Origin: an uncultured Prevotella sp.
Lineage (GTDB): Bacteria; Bacteroidota; Bacteroidia; Bacteroidales; Bacteroidaceae
NCBI GenBank assembly: GCA_900550035.1
Contig: URQS01000008.1
Coordinates: forward strand, 10,813-74,812
Length of the DNA: 64,000 nucleotides
Direction of reading: 5' to 3'
A program made the translations under genes and the position numbers. Positions within the stretch are counted from its first letter, which is position 1. Each line of letters opens with the position of its first letter. Under the pieces are notes generated by a model. That model was not told where the DNA came from. It saw only the letters and a program-made list of their open reading frames with translations, and did not search any database. Positions 53,112 through 62,431 of the stretch are shown here, one piece after another.

Positions 53112-54662
53112 TTAATACAACCTTCGCTCAGCCCAATCGCCACGGTCGAGGTTTCTATATCCTATAGCTTCGCTTATGTGCTGCACCTCCACGCGCTCCG
53201 AACCGGCAAGATCGGCAATGGTGCGAGCTACTTTCAGAATACGATTGTAGGCGCGTGCCGACAGCGAGAACTTCTCCATGGCGGTGCGCAGAAGAGCGAT
53301 GGAAGCATCATCGGGCTCGGCAAACTCGTGAATCATACGCTCTGTCATCTGAGCATTGCAATGAACGCCACGGTAGTCTTTGAAGCGTGCAGTCTGAATG
53401 TCGCGCGCCTTGATTACACGTTCGCGTATTGCGGCACTGGGCTCGCCCGGTTCGGCCTTCGATATGTCCTTGAACGGCACGGGAGTGATCTCGCATTGAA
53501 TGTCAATGCGGTCGAGCAGCGGGCCCGAAATCTTGTTCATGTAGCGCTGGATTTGTCCCGGCGTGCAGCAACATTTGTGCGTTGGGTCGTTGTAGTAGCC
53601 ACAAGGGCAAGGGTTCATCGAAGCGATGAACATAAAGGAACATGGAAATTCAACAGTGTATTTTGATCGTGAGATGGTTATCTTATGGTCTTCGAGCGGC
53701 TGGCGCAGCACTTCGAGGGTCTGCTTGTTGAATTCCGGCAATTCGTCGGCAAAAAGGACGCCGTTGTGAGCCAATGAAATCTCGCCCGGCTGAGGGTTCA
53801 CTCCACCGCCGACGAGCGCCACCTCGCTGATAGTATGATGTGGCGAGCGGAACGGACGTTGCGATATGAGCGACGTTCCGCGCTTCAGCTTGCCTGCAAC
53901 GCTGTGTATCTGCGTTGTCTCCAGACTCTCGGCAAGCGACAACGGAGGCAGTATGGAGGGCAGACGCTTTGCCATCATCGACTTGCCCGAGCCCGGTGGT
54001 CCCACCATTATCAGATTGTGTCCGCCAGCCGCAGCCACTTCCAGGGCACGCTTCACGTTCTCCTGGCCGCGAACGTCGGCAAAGTCGAGGTCGTATTTGT
54101 ATTGCTGCTCGTAAAATTCGCGTCGTGTGTCAACAATAGTAGGCTCAAACACCGATGCACCGGTAAGCAGTTTTATCACGTCAAGGATGTTTTCCATGCC
54201 GTAAACTTCGAGGTTGTTGACCACAGCAGCTTCGCGTTCGTTCTGCTTCGGCACAATCAGTCCCTTCAGTTTCTCCTTACGTGCCTTTATGGCTATAGGC
54301 AACGCACCCTTTATAGGTTGCAGGTTTCCGTCCAGACCCAATTCTCCCACCATCATAAACTGGTCGAGCACGTCGCTTGTTATGGCTCCGCTTGCCGCCA
54401 AAATGCCTATGGCAAGCGGCAGGTCGAATGAGCTTCCCTCCTTTCGGAGGTCGGCAGGAGCAAGGTTTATGGTGATGTCGCCGTGCGGAAACTTATATCC
54501 GTTGAACTGAACGGCAGATGCTATGCGGTCGCGACCTTCCCTTACAGCCATGTCGCCGAGTCCCGTCATGCGGTACATCACACCGGGTACAATGTTCACT
54601 TCAACAGTCACAGTGGTCACATCAAGGCCGTTCACAGCAGCAGAATAAGTCTTTACGAGCAT
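53112..54662 (-). CDS. YifB/ComM-family Mg-chelatase-like AAA ATPase
   Basis: The 516-residue protein has an N-terminal Lon-like/ChlI domain (about 1-170; GDITINLAPADLRKEGSSFD, LPLAIGILAASG) and a Mg-chelatase-type AAA domain with Walker A (MVGPPGSGKSMMAKRL, about 215-230), HHTISEVALVGGG and Walker B (GVLFADELPEF). A cysteine-rich insert (CPCGYYNDPTHKCCCTP) suggests zinc binding. ComM in Vibrio and Haemophilus is a branch-migration helicase for natural transformation. In Bacteroidetes the family is universal, so a general recombination role is likely. I used the ATG at 54662 (MLVKTYSAAVNGLD), matching the family start and promoter position. Confidence 0.92.
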   Translation of the reverse strand: MLVKTYSAAVNGLDVTTVTVEVNIVPGVMYRMTGLGDMAVREGRDRIASAVQFNGYKFPHGDITINLAPADLRKEGSSFDLPLAIGILAASGAITSDVLDQFMMVGELGLDGNLQPIKGALPIAIKARKEKLKGLIVPKQNEREAAVVNNLEVYGMENILDVIKLLTGASVFEPTIVDTRREFYEQQYKYDLDFADVRGQENVKRALEVAAAGGHNLIMVGPPGSGKSMMAKRLPSILPPLSLAESLETTQIHSVAGKLKRGTSLISQRPFRSPHHTISEVALVGGGVNPQPGEISLAHNGVLFADELPEFNKQTLEVLRQPLEDHKITISRSKYTVEFPCSFMFIASMNPCPCGYYNDPTHKCCCTPGQIQRYMNKISGPLLDRIDIQCEITPVPFKDISKAEPGEPSAAIRERVIKARDIQTARFKDYRGVHCNAQMTERMIHEFAEPDDASIALLRTAMEKFSLSARAYNRILKVARTIADLAGSERVEVQHISEAIGYRNLDRGDWAERRLY

Positions 54663-54698
54663 AATAGTAAGTTGGATTGAAAGGTTAATATATAAAAA

Positions 54699-54730
54699 CA
54701 AAAGTAGCGGTTTTGCACGAATTGCGCAAA
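54699..54730 (-). promoter_or_regulatory. Promoter of the ComM-like gene
   Basis: On the minus strand TTTG (54727-54730) and TACTTTTG (54699-54706) are 20 nt apart. The ATG at 54662 follows 36 nt after the -7 box, which also supports that start. Confidence 0.75.
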
Positions 54731-54899
54731 GAAACAGTATGTTTTTTTTCCGAGTTTTGTTTAATATACTTCGAGTAAGCTATATTCTCAAGCTGCAAAC
54801 CGACACTTAGCGTTCCTGCCCGACGATTTCAAGCGGCAATACAAGCGGTTGATTATAGGCAGAATACTGAGGTTGAGGTGAATTTTTATATATGTAACC

Positions 54900-54930
54900 T
54901 TGCTGCTTACGGAAATAACTCGTAAATTTG
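54900..54930 (+). promoter_or_regulatory. Promoter of DUF2442-ruvB-DUF2851-glsA
   Basis: TTG (54900-54902) and TAAATTTG (54923-54930) are separated by 20 nt. The four genes that follow are spaced by 20-29 bp and read as one operon. Between this promoter and the divergent comM promoter (54731-54899) I see no gene. Confidence 0.7.
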
Positions 54931-54982
54931 TAGAAAAGAAACAATATGCCAACATATATTTATATTTTTCGGATTCCGCTTT

Positions 54983-55261
54983 ATGTTCTACTCCAACGAC
55001 CAATACAGAATCAACAAGGTATGGGTGGACGATGCTCATGTTTGGGCTGAGACCACTAATGGATGGAAAGCAGGCTATCCATTCAAGCAATGGCGTAATC
55101 TTGCCAATGCTACACAAGAGCAGCGTCAGAACTTCTTTCTTAGTCGTTATGGTATTCATTGGCCAGAGTTGGATGAAGACCTCAACTTTGAAGGAATGTT
55201 TGCTGATGCAGGTCTATGCAAACGCTCGGATGGCGAGAACGCCATATATTACCAAGCTTAA
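54983..55261 (+). CDS. DUF2442-family small protein
   Basis: The 92-residue protein carries the DUF2442 pattern, including VWVDDAHVWAETTNGW near the start and IHWPELDEDLNFEGMFADAG near the C-terminus. Proteins of this family are often encoded beside toxin-antitoxin-like or housekeeping genes; their role is not known. It is first in an operon with ruvB (24 bp downstream). The start is an ATG about 50 nt after the promoter; other ATG codons upstream are in other frames. Confidence 0.78.
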   Translation: MFYSNDQYRINKVWVDDAHVWAETTNGWKAGYPFKQWRNLANATQEQRQNFFLSRYGIHWPELDEDLNFEGMFADAGLCKRSDGENAIYYQA

Positions 55262-55285
55262 TTTATAATAACAGTAAAAAGCATA

Positions 55286-56320
55286 ATGGAAGAAGATTTC
55301 GATATACGCGAGGAGCAGGCGCATAAGGGCGAGAAGGACTTTGAGAACGCCCTCCGACCGCTGCGATTCGGCGACTTCAGCGGACAGCAGAAGGTTGTAG
55401 AGAACCTGGAAGTGTTCGTTGAGGCTGCCAAATATCGTGGCGAACCGCTCGACCACACTCTCTTGCACGGCCCTCCGGGACTGGGCAAGACCACACTTAG
55501 CAACATCATTGCCAACGAACTCGGCGTGGGATTCAAGATAACAAGCGGACCCGTGCTCGACAAGCCGGGCGACCTTGCGGGCATACTCACATCGCTCGAG
55601 CCGCGCGACGTGCTCTTCATAGACGAGATACATCGTCTGTCGCCCGTCGTCGAGGAGTATCTCTACTCGGCAATGGAAGACTATCGCATCGACATAATGA
55701 TAGACAAGGGTCCGTCGGCACGCTCAATTCAGATCGACTTGAATCCCTTTACACTCGTCGGAGCTACCACTCGTAGCGGTCTGCTTACAGCCCCGTTGCG
55801 CGCCCGATTCGGCATCAATCTGCACCTGGAATATTACGGCCCCGAGATGCTGCAGAAGATTATAAAGCGCTCGGCAGCCATAATGCGGGTGCCTATCGAC
55901 GACGATGCTGCCATAGAGATAGCCCGACGCTCGCGCGGAACGCCCCGTATAGCCAACGCCCTGCTGCGCCGTGTGCGCGACTTTGCGCAGGTGAAGGGCA
56001 ACGGACGCATCGACCGCGACATAGCACGGCTGTCGCTCTCGGCGCTCAACATCGACCAGTATGGTCTTGACGAGATTGACAACAAGATACTGCTGACCAT
56101 CATCGACAAGTTTCGCGGAGGTCCCGTTGGCGTCAGCACCATAGCCACCGCCATCGGCGAGGACACCGGCACCGTAGAGGAAGTGTACGAGCCGTATCTC
56201 ATCATGGAGGGATTCATCAAGCGAACGCAGCGCGGACGCATGGTCACACCCCTCGCCTATCAGCATCTCGGACGCCCAATGACGGGCAGCAACGCCGTTG
56301 AACCGTCGCTGTTCGATTAA
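55286..56320 (+). CDS. ruvB: Holliday junction branch-migration ATPase RuvB
   Basis: The 344-residue protein is a full RuvB. An N-terminal helical part is followed by Walker A (HGPPGLGKTT, 61-70), DVLFIDEIHRL (Walker B), the arginine-finger region GATTRSGLLTAPLRARFGI and the C-terminal winged helix (FRGGPVGVSTIATAIGED, FIKRTQRGRMVT). With RuvA it drives branch migration of Holliday junctions; RuvA and RuvC are not encoded in this window, which is normal when they are dispersed. It lies in the operon that starts with DUF2442 and continues with DUF2851 and glutaminase. Confidence 0.97.
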   Translation: MEEDFDIREEQAHKGEKDFENALRPLRFGDFSGQQKVVENLEVFVEAAKYRGEPLDHTLLHGPPGLGKTTLSNIIANELGVGFKITSGPVLDKPGDLAGILTSLEPRDVLFIDEIHRLSPVVEEYLYSAMEDYRIDIMIDKGPSARSIQIDLNPFTLVGATTRSGLLTAPLRARFGINLHLEYYGPEMLQKIIKRSAAIMRVPIDDDAAIEIARRSRGTPRIANALLRRVRDFAQVKGNGRIDRDIARLSLSALNIDQYGLDEIDNKILLTIIDKFRGGPVGVSTIATAIGEDTGTVEEVYEPYLIMEGFIKRTQRGRMVTPLAYQHLGRPMTGSNAVEPSLFD

Positions 56321-56340
56321 AAGTATAAAAACTAACCTAT

Positions 56341-57639
56341 ATGGAACAACTACTGCACTATATATGGAAGCACCGCATATTGCCGCTTCACGAACTGCGC
56401 ACCACCGACGGAAGAGCGGTGGAAATAATCGACCCCGGACTGCACAACACGCATTCGGGGCCCGACTTCTTCAACGCCAAGCTGCGCATCGACGGCACCA
56501 TGTGGGTGGGCAACGTGGAGATACACGAGCGCTCTGCCGACTGGTTCATGCACTCGCACGACCAGGATCCGGCTTATAACAATGTAGTGCTGCACGTGGC
56601 ATCGGTGATAGATGCCGACGTTGTTACTGCCGCCGGCTCGCGTCCGCCGCAAATGGAGCTGCACGTTCCACCGTATATCATGCAGAACTATCGCCGTCTG
56701 CTTGCAGCCGACCGCTATCCGCCATGCCGCAACACGGTGATGCAGCTGCCACGGCTCACCGTCCACTCATGGATGAGTGCGCTCGGTGCCGAACGTCTTG
56801 CCGACAAGTGTGCCGCCATAGAGCAGCGTGTCCGGGCGTCGGGCGGGTCGTGGGAACAGGCTTTCTTCGCCACCATAGCACGCAGCTTCGGCTTCGGTGT
56901 CAACAGCGAGGCGTTCGAGCAATGGGCGGCACAGTTGCCCTTCATGCAGGTGGCACACCATCGCGACGACCCGTTTCAGGTCGAGGCACTGTTCATAGGC
57001 TTTGCCGGTCTGCTCGACACCAGCCAGATGAACGACCGTCAGCGTACTGCTGCCACTGCCGACCCCTACTTCGTGCGTCTCAAAAGCGAGTGGGAATATC
57101 TCGCCCATAAGTTCTCGCTCACAGCCATGCCGCGTCAGACGTGGCGTTTCCTGCGTCTGCGTCCGCAGAACTTTCCCTATATACGTCTTTCGCAACTCGC
57201 CCAGCTATACTGCTCGCGCCATGCCGACCTGAGCCGTATCGTCACCTGTGCCTCGCTAAGCGATATGCGCGAAGCGTTGCAAGCCGAAGTAAGTCCCTAC
57301 TGGCGCACCCACTACACCTTCGGCAATGAGTCGCGCTCTAATGCCAAGCATCTCTCGTCGGCATCCATCGACCTGCTCATTATCAACGCCATAGTGCCCA
57401 TGCTCTACGCCTACGGTCGCCATCGCAAGGACGAACTGCTCATGGCACGCGCCAACGATTTGCTCCAATCGCTACCGCCCGAAGACAACACCCACATACG
57501 CCTATGGCAAGAGTGTGGCATAATAGCCGACAACGCCGCCGACACCCAGTCGCTCATACAACTGCACGCCCGCTATTGCGAGCGCAAAGACTGTCTGCGT
57601 TGCAGGTTCGGATATTGGGAACTGCGCTCCAAACAATAA
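56341..57639 (+). CDS. DUF2851 family protein
   Basis: The 432-residue protein matches DUF2851, a family largely confined to Bacteroidetes: LLHYIWKHRILPLHELRTTD, NTHSGPDFFNAKLRIDGTMW and VGNVEIHERSADWFMHSHDQ in the N-terminal part. The N-terminal residues G(P)DFFNAKL and WVGNVEIH suggest a nuclease-like core, but I know of no tested function. A Cys-x3-Cys-x4-Cys-x2-Cys-like cluster near the end (ARYCERKDCLRCRFGYWEL) may bind a metal. It lies 20 bp after ruvB and 29 bp before glsA. Confidence 0.85.
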   Translation: MEQLLHYIWKHRILPLHELRTTDGRAVEIIDPGLHNTHSGPDFFNAKLRIDGTMWVGNVEIHERSADWFMHSHDQDPAYNNVVLHVASVIDADVVTAAGSRPPQMELHVPPYIMQNYRRLLAADRYPPCRNTVMQLPRLTVHSWMSALGAERLADKCAAIEQRVRASGGSWEQAFFATIARSFGFGVNSEAFEQWAAQLPFMQVAHHRDDPFQVEALFIGFAGLLDTSQMNDRQRTAATADPYFVRLKSEWEYLAHKFSLTAMPRQTWRFLRLRPQNFPYIRLSQLAQLYCSRHADLSRIVTCASLSDMREALQAEVSPYWRTHYTFGNESRSNAKHLSSASIDLLIINAIVPMLYAYGRHRKDELLMARANDLLQSLPPEDNTHIRLWQECGIIADNAADTQSLIQLHARYCERKDCLRCRFGYWELRSKQ

Positions 57640-57668
57640 ACGTTACCTAACAAAATAATACTGGAAAT

Positions 57669-58583
57669 ATGGACTACCAACCTTTATTAGAGAAGATAAG
57701 AAAAGAGATTGAGATATACGCTCACGAAGGCAAACAAGCCGATTACATTCCGGCATTGGCAAATGTCAATCCCGACCAGTTTGGACTCTGTCTACGAATG
57801 CTCGACGGCCGAACCTATCGTCTTGGCGAATCTGATGTGAAGTTCTCCATACAGAGTATAGCCAAAGTTTTCTCGCTTGCCATAGCCTTAAGCATTTTGG
57901 GCAAAGAGCTATGGACAAGAATAGGTAAGGAGCCGTCTGGCTCGGCTTTCAATTCGCTTGTACAATTGGAATACGAGCACGGCAAGCCTCGCAATCCTTT
58001 CATCAATGCCGGTGCCTTGGTCACTGCCGACGTTATTCTGACGCATATCGACAACCCGAAAGAATTCTTCATTGAGTTTGTACGCACTCTCGCCGGCAAT
58101 CCCAACATCAACTACTCCGAGGAAGTGACGCGTTCGGAGATGAGTTGCTGCTATCTGAATGCTTCCATAGCCTATCTGCTGAAGCATCACGGCAACTTGC
58201 AGAACAACGTTCACGACGTTCTGCAATTCTATTGTACGATGTGTTCGGTAGAGATGAGTTGCGAAGACCTTTCGCACGCTTTCTTGGCTTTTGCCAAGAG
58301 CAACGAACCGTTCTCGCACGCCGGTGTCAATCTCACCGTATCAAGAGTGAAGCGTATCAATGCCATAATGCAGACCTGTGGCTTCTACGATGAGGCAGGC
58401 GACTTCGCGTTCCTTGTCGGGCTCCCCGGCAAGAGTGGCGTGGGTGGAGGCATTGCAGCACTCTATCCCTCACGCTACTCTATTGCGGTATGGAGCCCAC
58501 GACTCAATTCAAAGGGCAACTCCATCATGGGAATAAAGGCATTGGAGTTGTTCACGTCCGAAACGGAAGAATCAATATTTTGA
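57669..58583 (+). CDS. glsA: Glutaminase A
   Basis: The 304-residue protein is a complete bacterial glutaminase of the serine-dependent beta-lactamase-like fold. The catalytic SxxK is in VKFSIQSIAKVFSLAIAL (Ser about 61, Lys about 64), followed by KEPSGSAFNSLVQLE, NPFINAGALVTADVI (Asn and Tyr region), SCCYLNASIAYLLKHHGN and GLPGKSGVGGGIAALYP near the end. It hydrolyses glutamine to glutamate and ammonia. It is the last gene of the ruvB operon and ends at a purine-rich inverted repeat. Confidence 0.96.
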   Translation: MDYQPLLEKIRKEIEIYAHEGKQADYIPALANVNPDQFGLCLRMLDGRTYRLGESDVKFSIQSIAKVFSLAIALSILGKELWTRIGKEPSGSAFNSLVQLEYEHGKPRNPFINAGALVTADVILTHIDNPKEFFIEFVRTLAGNPNINYSEEVTRSEMSCCYLNASIAYLLKHHGNLQNNVHDVLQFYCTMCSVEMSCEDLSHAFLAFAKSNEPFSHAGVNLTVSRVKRINAIMQTCGFYDEAGDFAFLVGLPGKSGVGGGIAALYPSRYSIAVWSPRLNSKGNSIMGIKALELFTSETEESIF

Positions 58584-58596
58584 AAGAATTTTTTAG

Positions 58597-58713
58597 TTGA
58601 GAATTGAGAGTTGAAAGTTGAGAGTTATGAAATGATTTGTTATACAAAGTCTTTTGCTATTTATTATCAAAAAAGGTAATCATAACTCTCAACCCTCAAC
58701 TCTCAACTCTCAA
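58597..58713. repeat. Purine-rich inverted repeat (GAGAGTTGAAAGTT family), hairpin 2
   Basis: Arms at 58597-58630 and 58680-58713 (34 nt, three mismatches) are inverted copies of GAGAGTTGA-type units ending GTTATGA, closely related to the hairpin at 42506. It lies between converging glsA and the MFS gene. The right arm overlaps the last codons and stop of the MFS gene. Confidence 0.8.
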
Positions 58714-60363
58714 ACTCCGCCGCAAGTGGCGCAGCCGCTTCAGCCGTCGCTGTCGCTGCACACCGCGCAACACTCTCATTCCCACTACGGGCCATGCCGG
58801 AATATGCTTCACCTGATGGCGTACCATCGGGATGTCCCACAACAGCATGAGGGCGGCAAAGAAGAGTCCGGCTATCAGAGTCCATCCGAACAGTATCTTG
58901 ACGCTTTGCGCCAGAAATCCCTCCACAATACCATTCATCATCTGCGGAACGTCGACAGCCCTGGCACTCAGCCGCACGCTGTCGACATAACCCGAACAAC
59001 GGGCAAATCCGTCAGCCACATAGTATTTCATGCCACGTCCGTGCAGCGCCGCACCAACGAGTCCGCCGACAAACATGTGCAGCACGTTGAACACCGACAA
59101 CGCCTGGAAGAAGTGTTCGAACGACATGATGGCGTGCAGACACCACATGAACGAGATGCACAGAACGGCGTAGCTGAAGCCGCGCCAAACGATTGGTATG
59201 CGCAGCTGTTCGATGCTGATGTTGGAGTCGACAAGCACGTAGAATCCGCCGGCATAGATGCAGAACGCCACCAGCGCCAGCGCTATCAGCTTGTACACGT
59301 TCCATCGCATCAGCTTGAGCCAGCCTATCGAGAACAGACATCCTGCCACGATGCCCGGCAAAGACCACTGGTTGAGCGCCTCGTAGGTATGGTCGGCGTA
59401 GTGCATCACCTCCTCGTAGTACACCATTTCGAGCACATGCTCGCACGAGAAGAGCGCCTCCACCACTCCGATGAGCAGTATGACGGGCACCACATTGTGA
59501 TAGGTCCACATGGCTGGTTCGATGTACGGCTTGGGATGGTGCATCATGCGTTGCAGACACACGGCGAGCGTGATGAGCATAGTGCCCGTGACAAGGCGGA
59601 AGTCGGACGAGTGCCACCAGTCGAGCCAGTCGCCATAGTTGAGCAGCCATGCCACCTGCAGCCACAGCACACACCACAGCAGCGCACCCATCCAGTCGAT
59701 GCCCTTGAGCGGAATGATTTGCGGCATGGCGTGGAAAGGGCGTGTCAGAAGAGCCTGCACAAGCAGCACGACGAGCATCAGCGCCATGACGAACCAGTGC
59801 ATGTAGGTCCAGTGCATGTCGAAGGCAAACCATGCGGCGAGATAGCCCGCCAACTCAATGGAGCAGAGCATAATGATGTGCAGTATAGGGAAGAAGACGC
59901 CGAAGTCGCGCTTGGGCGTCATCCACAGCTGTATGGTGGACATACACTCGAAGGTGCCTTGTATTTTAGCCATTCCGCACACCACACACAGTGCCCACAG
60001 CAGCGGCAGCGGCATCTTGAATGTAGCCAGCAGATTGCACACCACAATCACAGCGGCAGCCGTCATGAGCAGCAGCTTGTTGCTGAAGCGGAACTTCATG
60101 CGGAAGAGTACGGGGAAGTAGAGCGCCATACCGATGAGCGTGGCGTACAGACACATCTGCACGTCCTCGCGCATTATGCCCCACTCGCCCACTATATTGT
60201 TCATGGCGCCCAGATACATGCCGTTGGACAGCTGGAAGCAGAACGCCAGAACGACGTATATCCACGGCCTTATCCACTTGGGCACAAAGTCGTGATACAT
60301 GGGCATGGCGAACGTCATGGGAGGTCCGCCAGCTGCATGCTTGTTATTAGTGTTGTTGTCCAT
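58696..60363 (-). CDS. MFS (DHA2/EmrB-type) drug-efflux permease
   Basis: The protein of about 555 residues has about 14 membrane helices in the pattern of the DHA2 family (FAMPMYHDFVPKWIRPWIYV, LSNGMYLGAMNNIVGEWGIM, QVAWLLNYGDWLDWW). It is encoded 5 bp after the HlyD-like gene and completes an EmrAB-TolC-like efflux operon. I used the ATG at 60363 (MDNNTNNKHAAGG) because earlier starts overlap the HlyD gene. The C-terminus after about residue 525 is a basic, repeat-like tail (RQRRLKRLRHLRR) that ends in residues encoded by an intergenic repeat. Substrates are unknown, and the pump may be non-functional because of the TolC-HlyD deletion upstream. Confidence 0.85.
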   Translation of the reverse strand: MDNNTNNKHAAGGPPMTFAMPMYHDFVPKWIRPWIYVVLAFCFQLSNGMYLGAMNNIVGEWGIMREDVQMCLYATLIGMALYFPVLFRMKFRFSNKLLLMTAAAVIVVCNLLATFKMPLPLLWALCVVCGMAKIQGTFECMSTIQLWMTPKRDFGVFFPILHIIMLCSIELAGYLAAWFAFDMHWTYMHWFVMALMLVVLLVQALLTRPFHAMPQIIPLKGIDWMGALLWCVLWLQVAWLLNYGDWLDWWHSSDFRLVTGTMLITLAVCLQRMMHHPKPYIEPAMWTYHNVVPVILLIGVVEALFSCEHVLEMVYYEEVMHYADHTYEALNQWSLPGIVAGCLFSIGWLKLMRWNVYKLIALALVAFCIYAGGFYVLVDSNISIEQLRIPIVWRGFSYAVLCISFMWCLHAIMSFEHFFQALSVFNVLHMFVGGLVGAALHGRGMKYYVADGFARCSGYVDSVRLSARAVDVPQMMNGIVEGFLAQSVKILFGWTLIAGLFFAALMLLWDIPMVRHQVKHIPAWPVVGMRVLRGVQRQRRLKRLRHLRRSLRVES

Positions 60364-60368
60364 AGAGG

Positions 60369-61290
60369 CTACTTGCTGACAGTACATTCAACGTTCATGC
60401 CTGCGCGCAACTTGGCGAGCTTCGACTTGTCGCCTTCAAGGTGTATGCGCACCGGTATGCGCTGCTCCACCTTGACGAAATTGCCCGTAGCATTGTCCTG
60501 CGGAATCACGGAGAAAGCCGAACCCGTAGCATCGCTGATGCGCTCCACGGTGCCCTCGAATTCTACGTCGGGCACAGCATCGGCATTGATGCTCACCTTC
60601 GCTCCGAGGCTGATACCGGGCAGTTGGGTCTCGCGATAGTTTGCCACTACCCACAGTTCGGAATTGTCAACGATGTCGACCATAGCCTGACCGGGCTGCA
60701 CGAGCTGGCCCACGTGTATGTTCTTCTTGCCCACCACGCCGTCGGCAGTGGCCGTGATGACGGTGTACGAGAGGTTGAGTCGGGCGAGCTTGATCTGCGC
60801 CTGTGCCACGTCGATGGCAGCCTTGTTCTGCGACAGACGATGGCCCTGCTCCTGCTCGGCACGATTCAGTGTGGCACGGCTGCGTACCACCTGCTCGTAG
60901 CGTGCCTTGGCAGCGAGATAGTTGGTGTGAATCTGGTCGTACTGCTGCTGTGTCACGGCATCGGCTTTGAGCAGTTGGGCGTAGCGTTGGTCGTCCTGGC
61001 GTGCGTTGTCGAGCCGTACACGAGCCTCGTCTATGCCGGCATCCGACACGCTCATGTTCTGTCGTGTCACGCCGATGCCCGAAGTTGTGGCTTCGCCGCC
61101 TGCCATTTCGCGCTGCAGGTTGGCCTCAGCCTGAGCCAGCTGGAGGCGGAACTCGCTGTCCTCGATTATCACGAGAGTGTCGCCCTTGTGTACGGGCTGA
61201 TATTCGCTGAATCGTATCTCCTTGATAAATCCGCCCACACGGGTGTTGACGGGTGTGATGTGCTGCTGCACGGTGGCGTTGTCGGTGAAT
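60369..61290 (-). pseudogene. HlyD/EmrA-type membrane-fusion protein, N-terminus deleted
   Basis: The surviving 300-plus codons give the periplasmic part of an EmrA-like adaptor: TDNATVQQHITPVNTRVGGF, the lipoyl half FSEYQPVHKGDTLVIIEDSE, a long coiled-coil hairpin (about 75-185) and the barrel domain (VGKKNIHVGQLVQPGQAMVD, VVANYRETQLPGISLGAKVS, IPVRIHLEGDKSKLAKLRAG). The N-terminal membrane anchor, normally about 45 residues, is missing. Homology begins at 61287 with FTDNATV directly after TolC sequence in a different frame, and the preceding codon is TGA. The next in-frame ATG is 61271. The likely cause is an internal deletion between TolC and HlyD, or an assembly collapse. Confidence 0.82.
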
Positions 61291-62238
61291 CACGCCGACA
61301 CCTATGTACCAGATGTTGAAGTTCTTGTCGATTGGCGGAATGTCGTAAGTAAAAGGTCCTGTAAAGTTGTCGGCTGCCACGACGGCTATCTTGGGCAGGA
61401 GTTCGCTCTTGCTTAGCTTCAGCTGCTGTTCAGCCATCTTCACGTCGATGGCCGACTGCTGCAAAACGGGCGAAAGATTGGCTGCTTCGGTTTGCAGCAA
61501 TTGTTCCGAATCGAGGTTGTCGTCTATGGCTTCAAGATTCATGTCGGGCACGATGATGACGTCGGCGAGTCCGAGCGTGTTGCAAAGCTGATGGTTTGTG
61601 ATGCTCTTCTGGTCCTCCAGGCGTCGCTTGCCGAGTCTGAGCGACTCCATCTGCAGCTCATATCGTGTCACGTCGTTCTTCAGTGCCATGCCCTGCTTCT
61701 GCCTTGACTTGATGTCATCGATGAGTTTGGCGGTGAGAGTGATGTTGCTGGCGTACACCTTGATGCCGTTGTTGAGCTTCATCAGCTCCAGATACTGTCC
61801 AAGAGCGATGAAATGCATCTGGTTGCGGGTCATCTGTACGGCGTTCTCGCTGCGTTGTTTCTGCAGTTCGGCAAGTCGGATACCGCTGTTTATGGCTCCG
61901 CCTGCATACACCACCTGCTGCGCCTCAAGCGCAAAGGAATTGCCGAAGTGGGGCTGTGTAAAGCCTTTGGCGTTGGAGAAGTCGCGGTCGGTCATGAGCA
62001 CGTTGCCGTTGTAGCTTGCCGTGAGCGACGCGTTGATGTCGGGCAGGCGCTTGCTCTTGGCCTCCTCTACGGCACGGCTGGCTACGTCGACGCCCGTCTT
62101 CTGCGCCGTGAGCACATTGCTGCCGCTCTCAATCAGACTGAATAGTTGGTCAACTGTCATGCTGCGCTGTGCCTGAGCCATGCCGCTTCCAACCGAAAGC
62201 AGGCACACGCAGACACCGCATAATAATCTTTTCTTCAT
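61291..62238 (-). pseudogene. TolC-family outer-membrane efflux protein, C-terminus deleted
   Basis: About 316 codons of a TolC-like protein remain: a signal peptide (MKKRLLCGVCVCLLSVGSGM), helical coiled-coil segments and PKIAVVAADNFTGPF near the end. After IWYIGVGV the frame runs into HlyD sequence read in the wrong frame (IHRQRHRAAAHHTRQHPCGR and on), giving a nonsense tail. The last quarter of the outer-membrane protein, normally needed for trimer and barrel closure, is lost. The start MKKRLLCGV (62238) is chosen because the earlier ATG at 62268 precedes the signal peptide. It is first in the efflux operon; the divergent AraC regulator lies upstream. Confidence 0.82.
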
Positions 62239-62284
62239 TATTACGATGATGCTTAAAAATAAAAACACATTGATTTTGCGATTG

Positions 62285-62292
62285 CAAAGTTA
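62285..62292 (-). promoter_or_regulatory. Possible -7 box of the efflux operon
   Basis: The minus strand reads TAACTTTG followed by CAAT, matching TAnnTTTG, 46 nt before the TolC start. No matching TTTG is seen at 19-20 nt, as might be expected if the divergent AraC regulator activates it. Confidence 0.45.
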
Positions 62293-62431
62293 CGCATTTC
62301 CGCCACGCCGATTATTTATTAAATATCCACAGGAGTGGGACATTTCGGAACAACTATGCCGTTTTGTCATTTAAAATAGCGATATTTGCAGCACAAATCA
62401 GAACGCAAGCTTATAGAAGAATACTGTAGAT

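Noticed and set aside
58654..60639. 661-codon plus-strand frame opposite the MFS and HlyD genes
   Set aside because: It is rich in His/Gln/Arg, crosses a repeat and a gene boundary, and has no domain. It is an antisense shadow.
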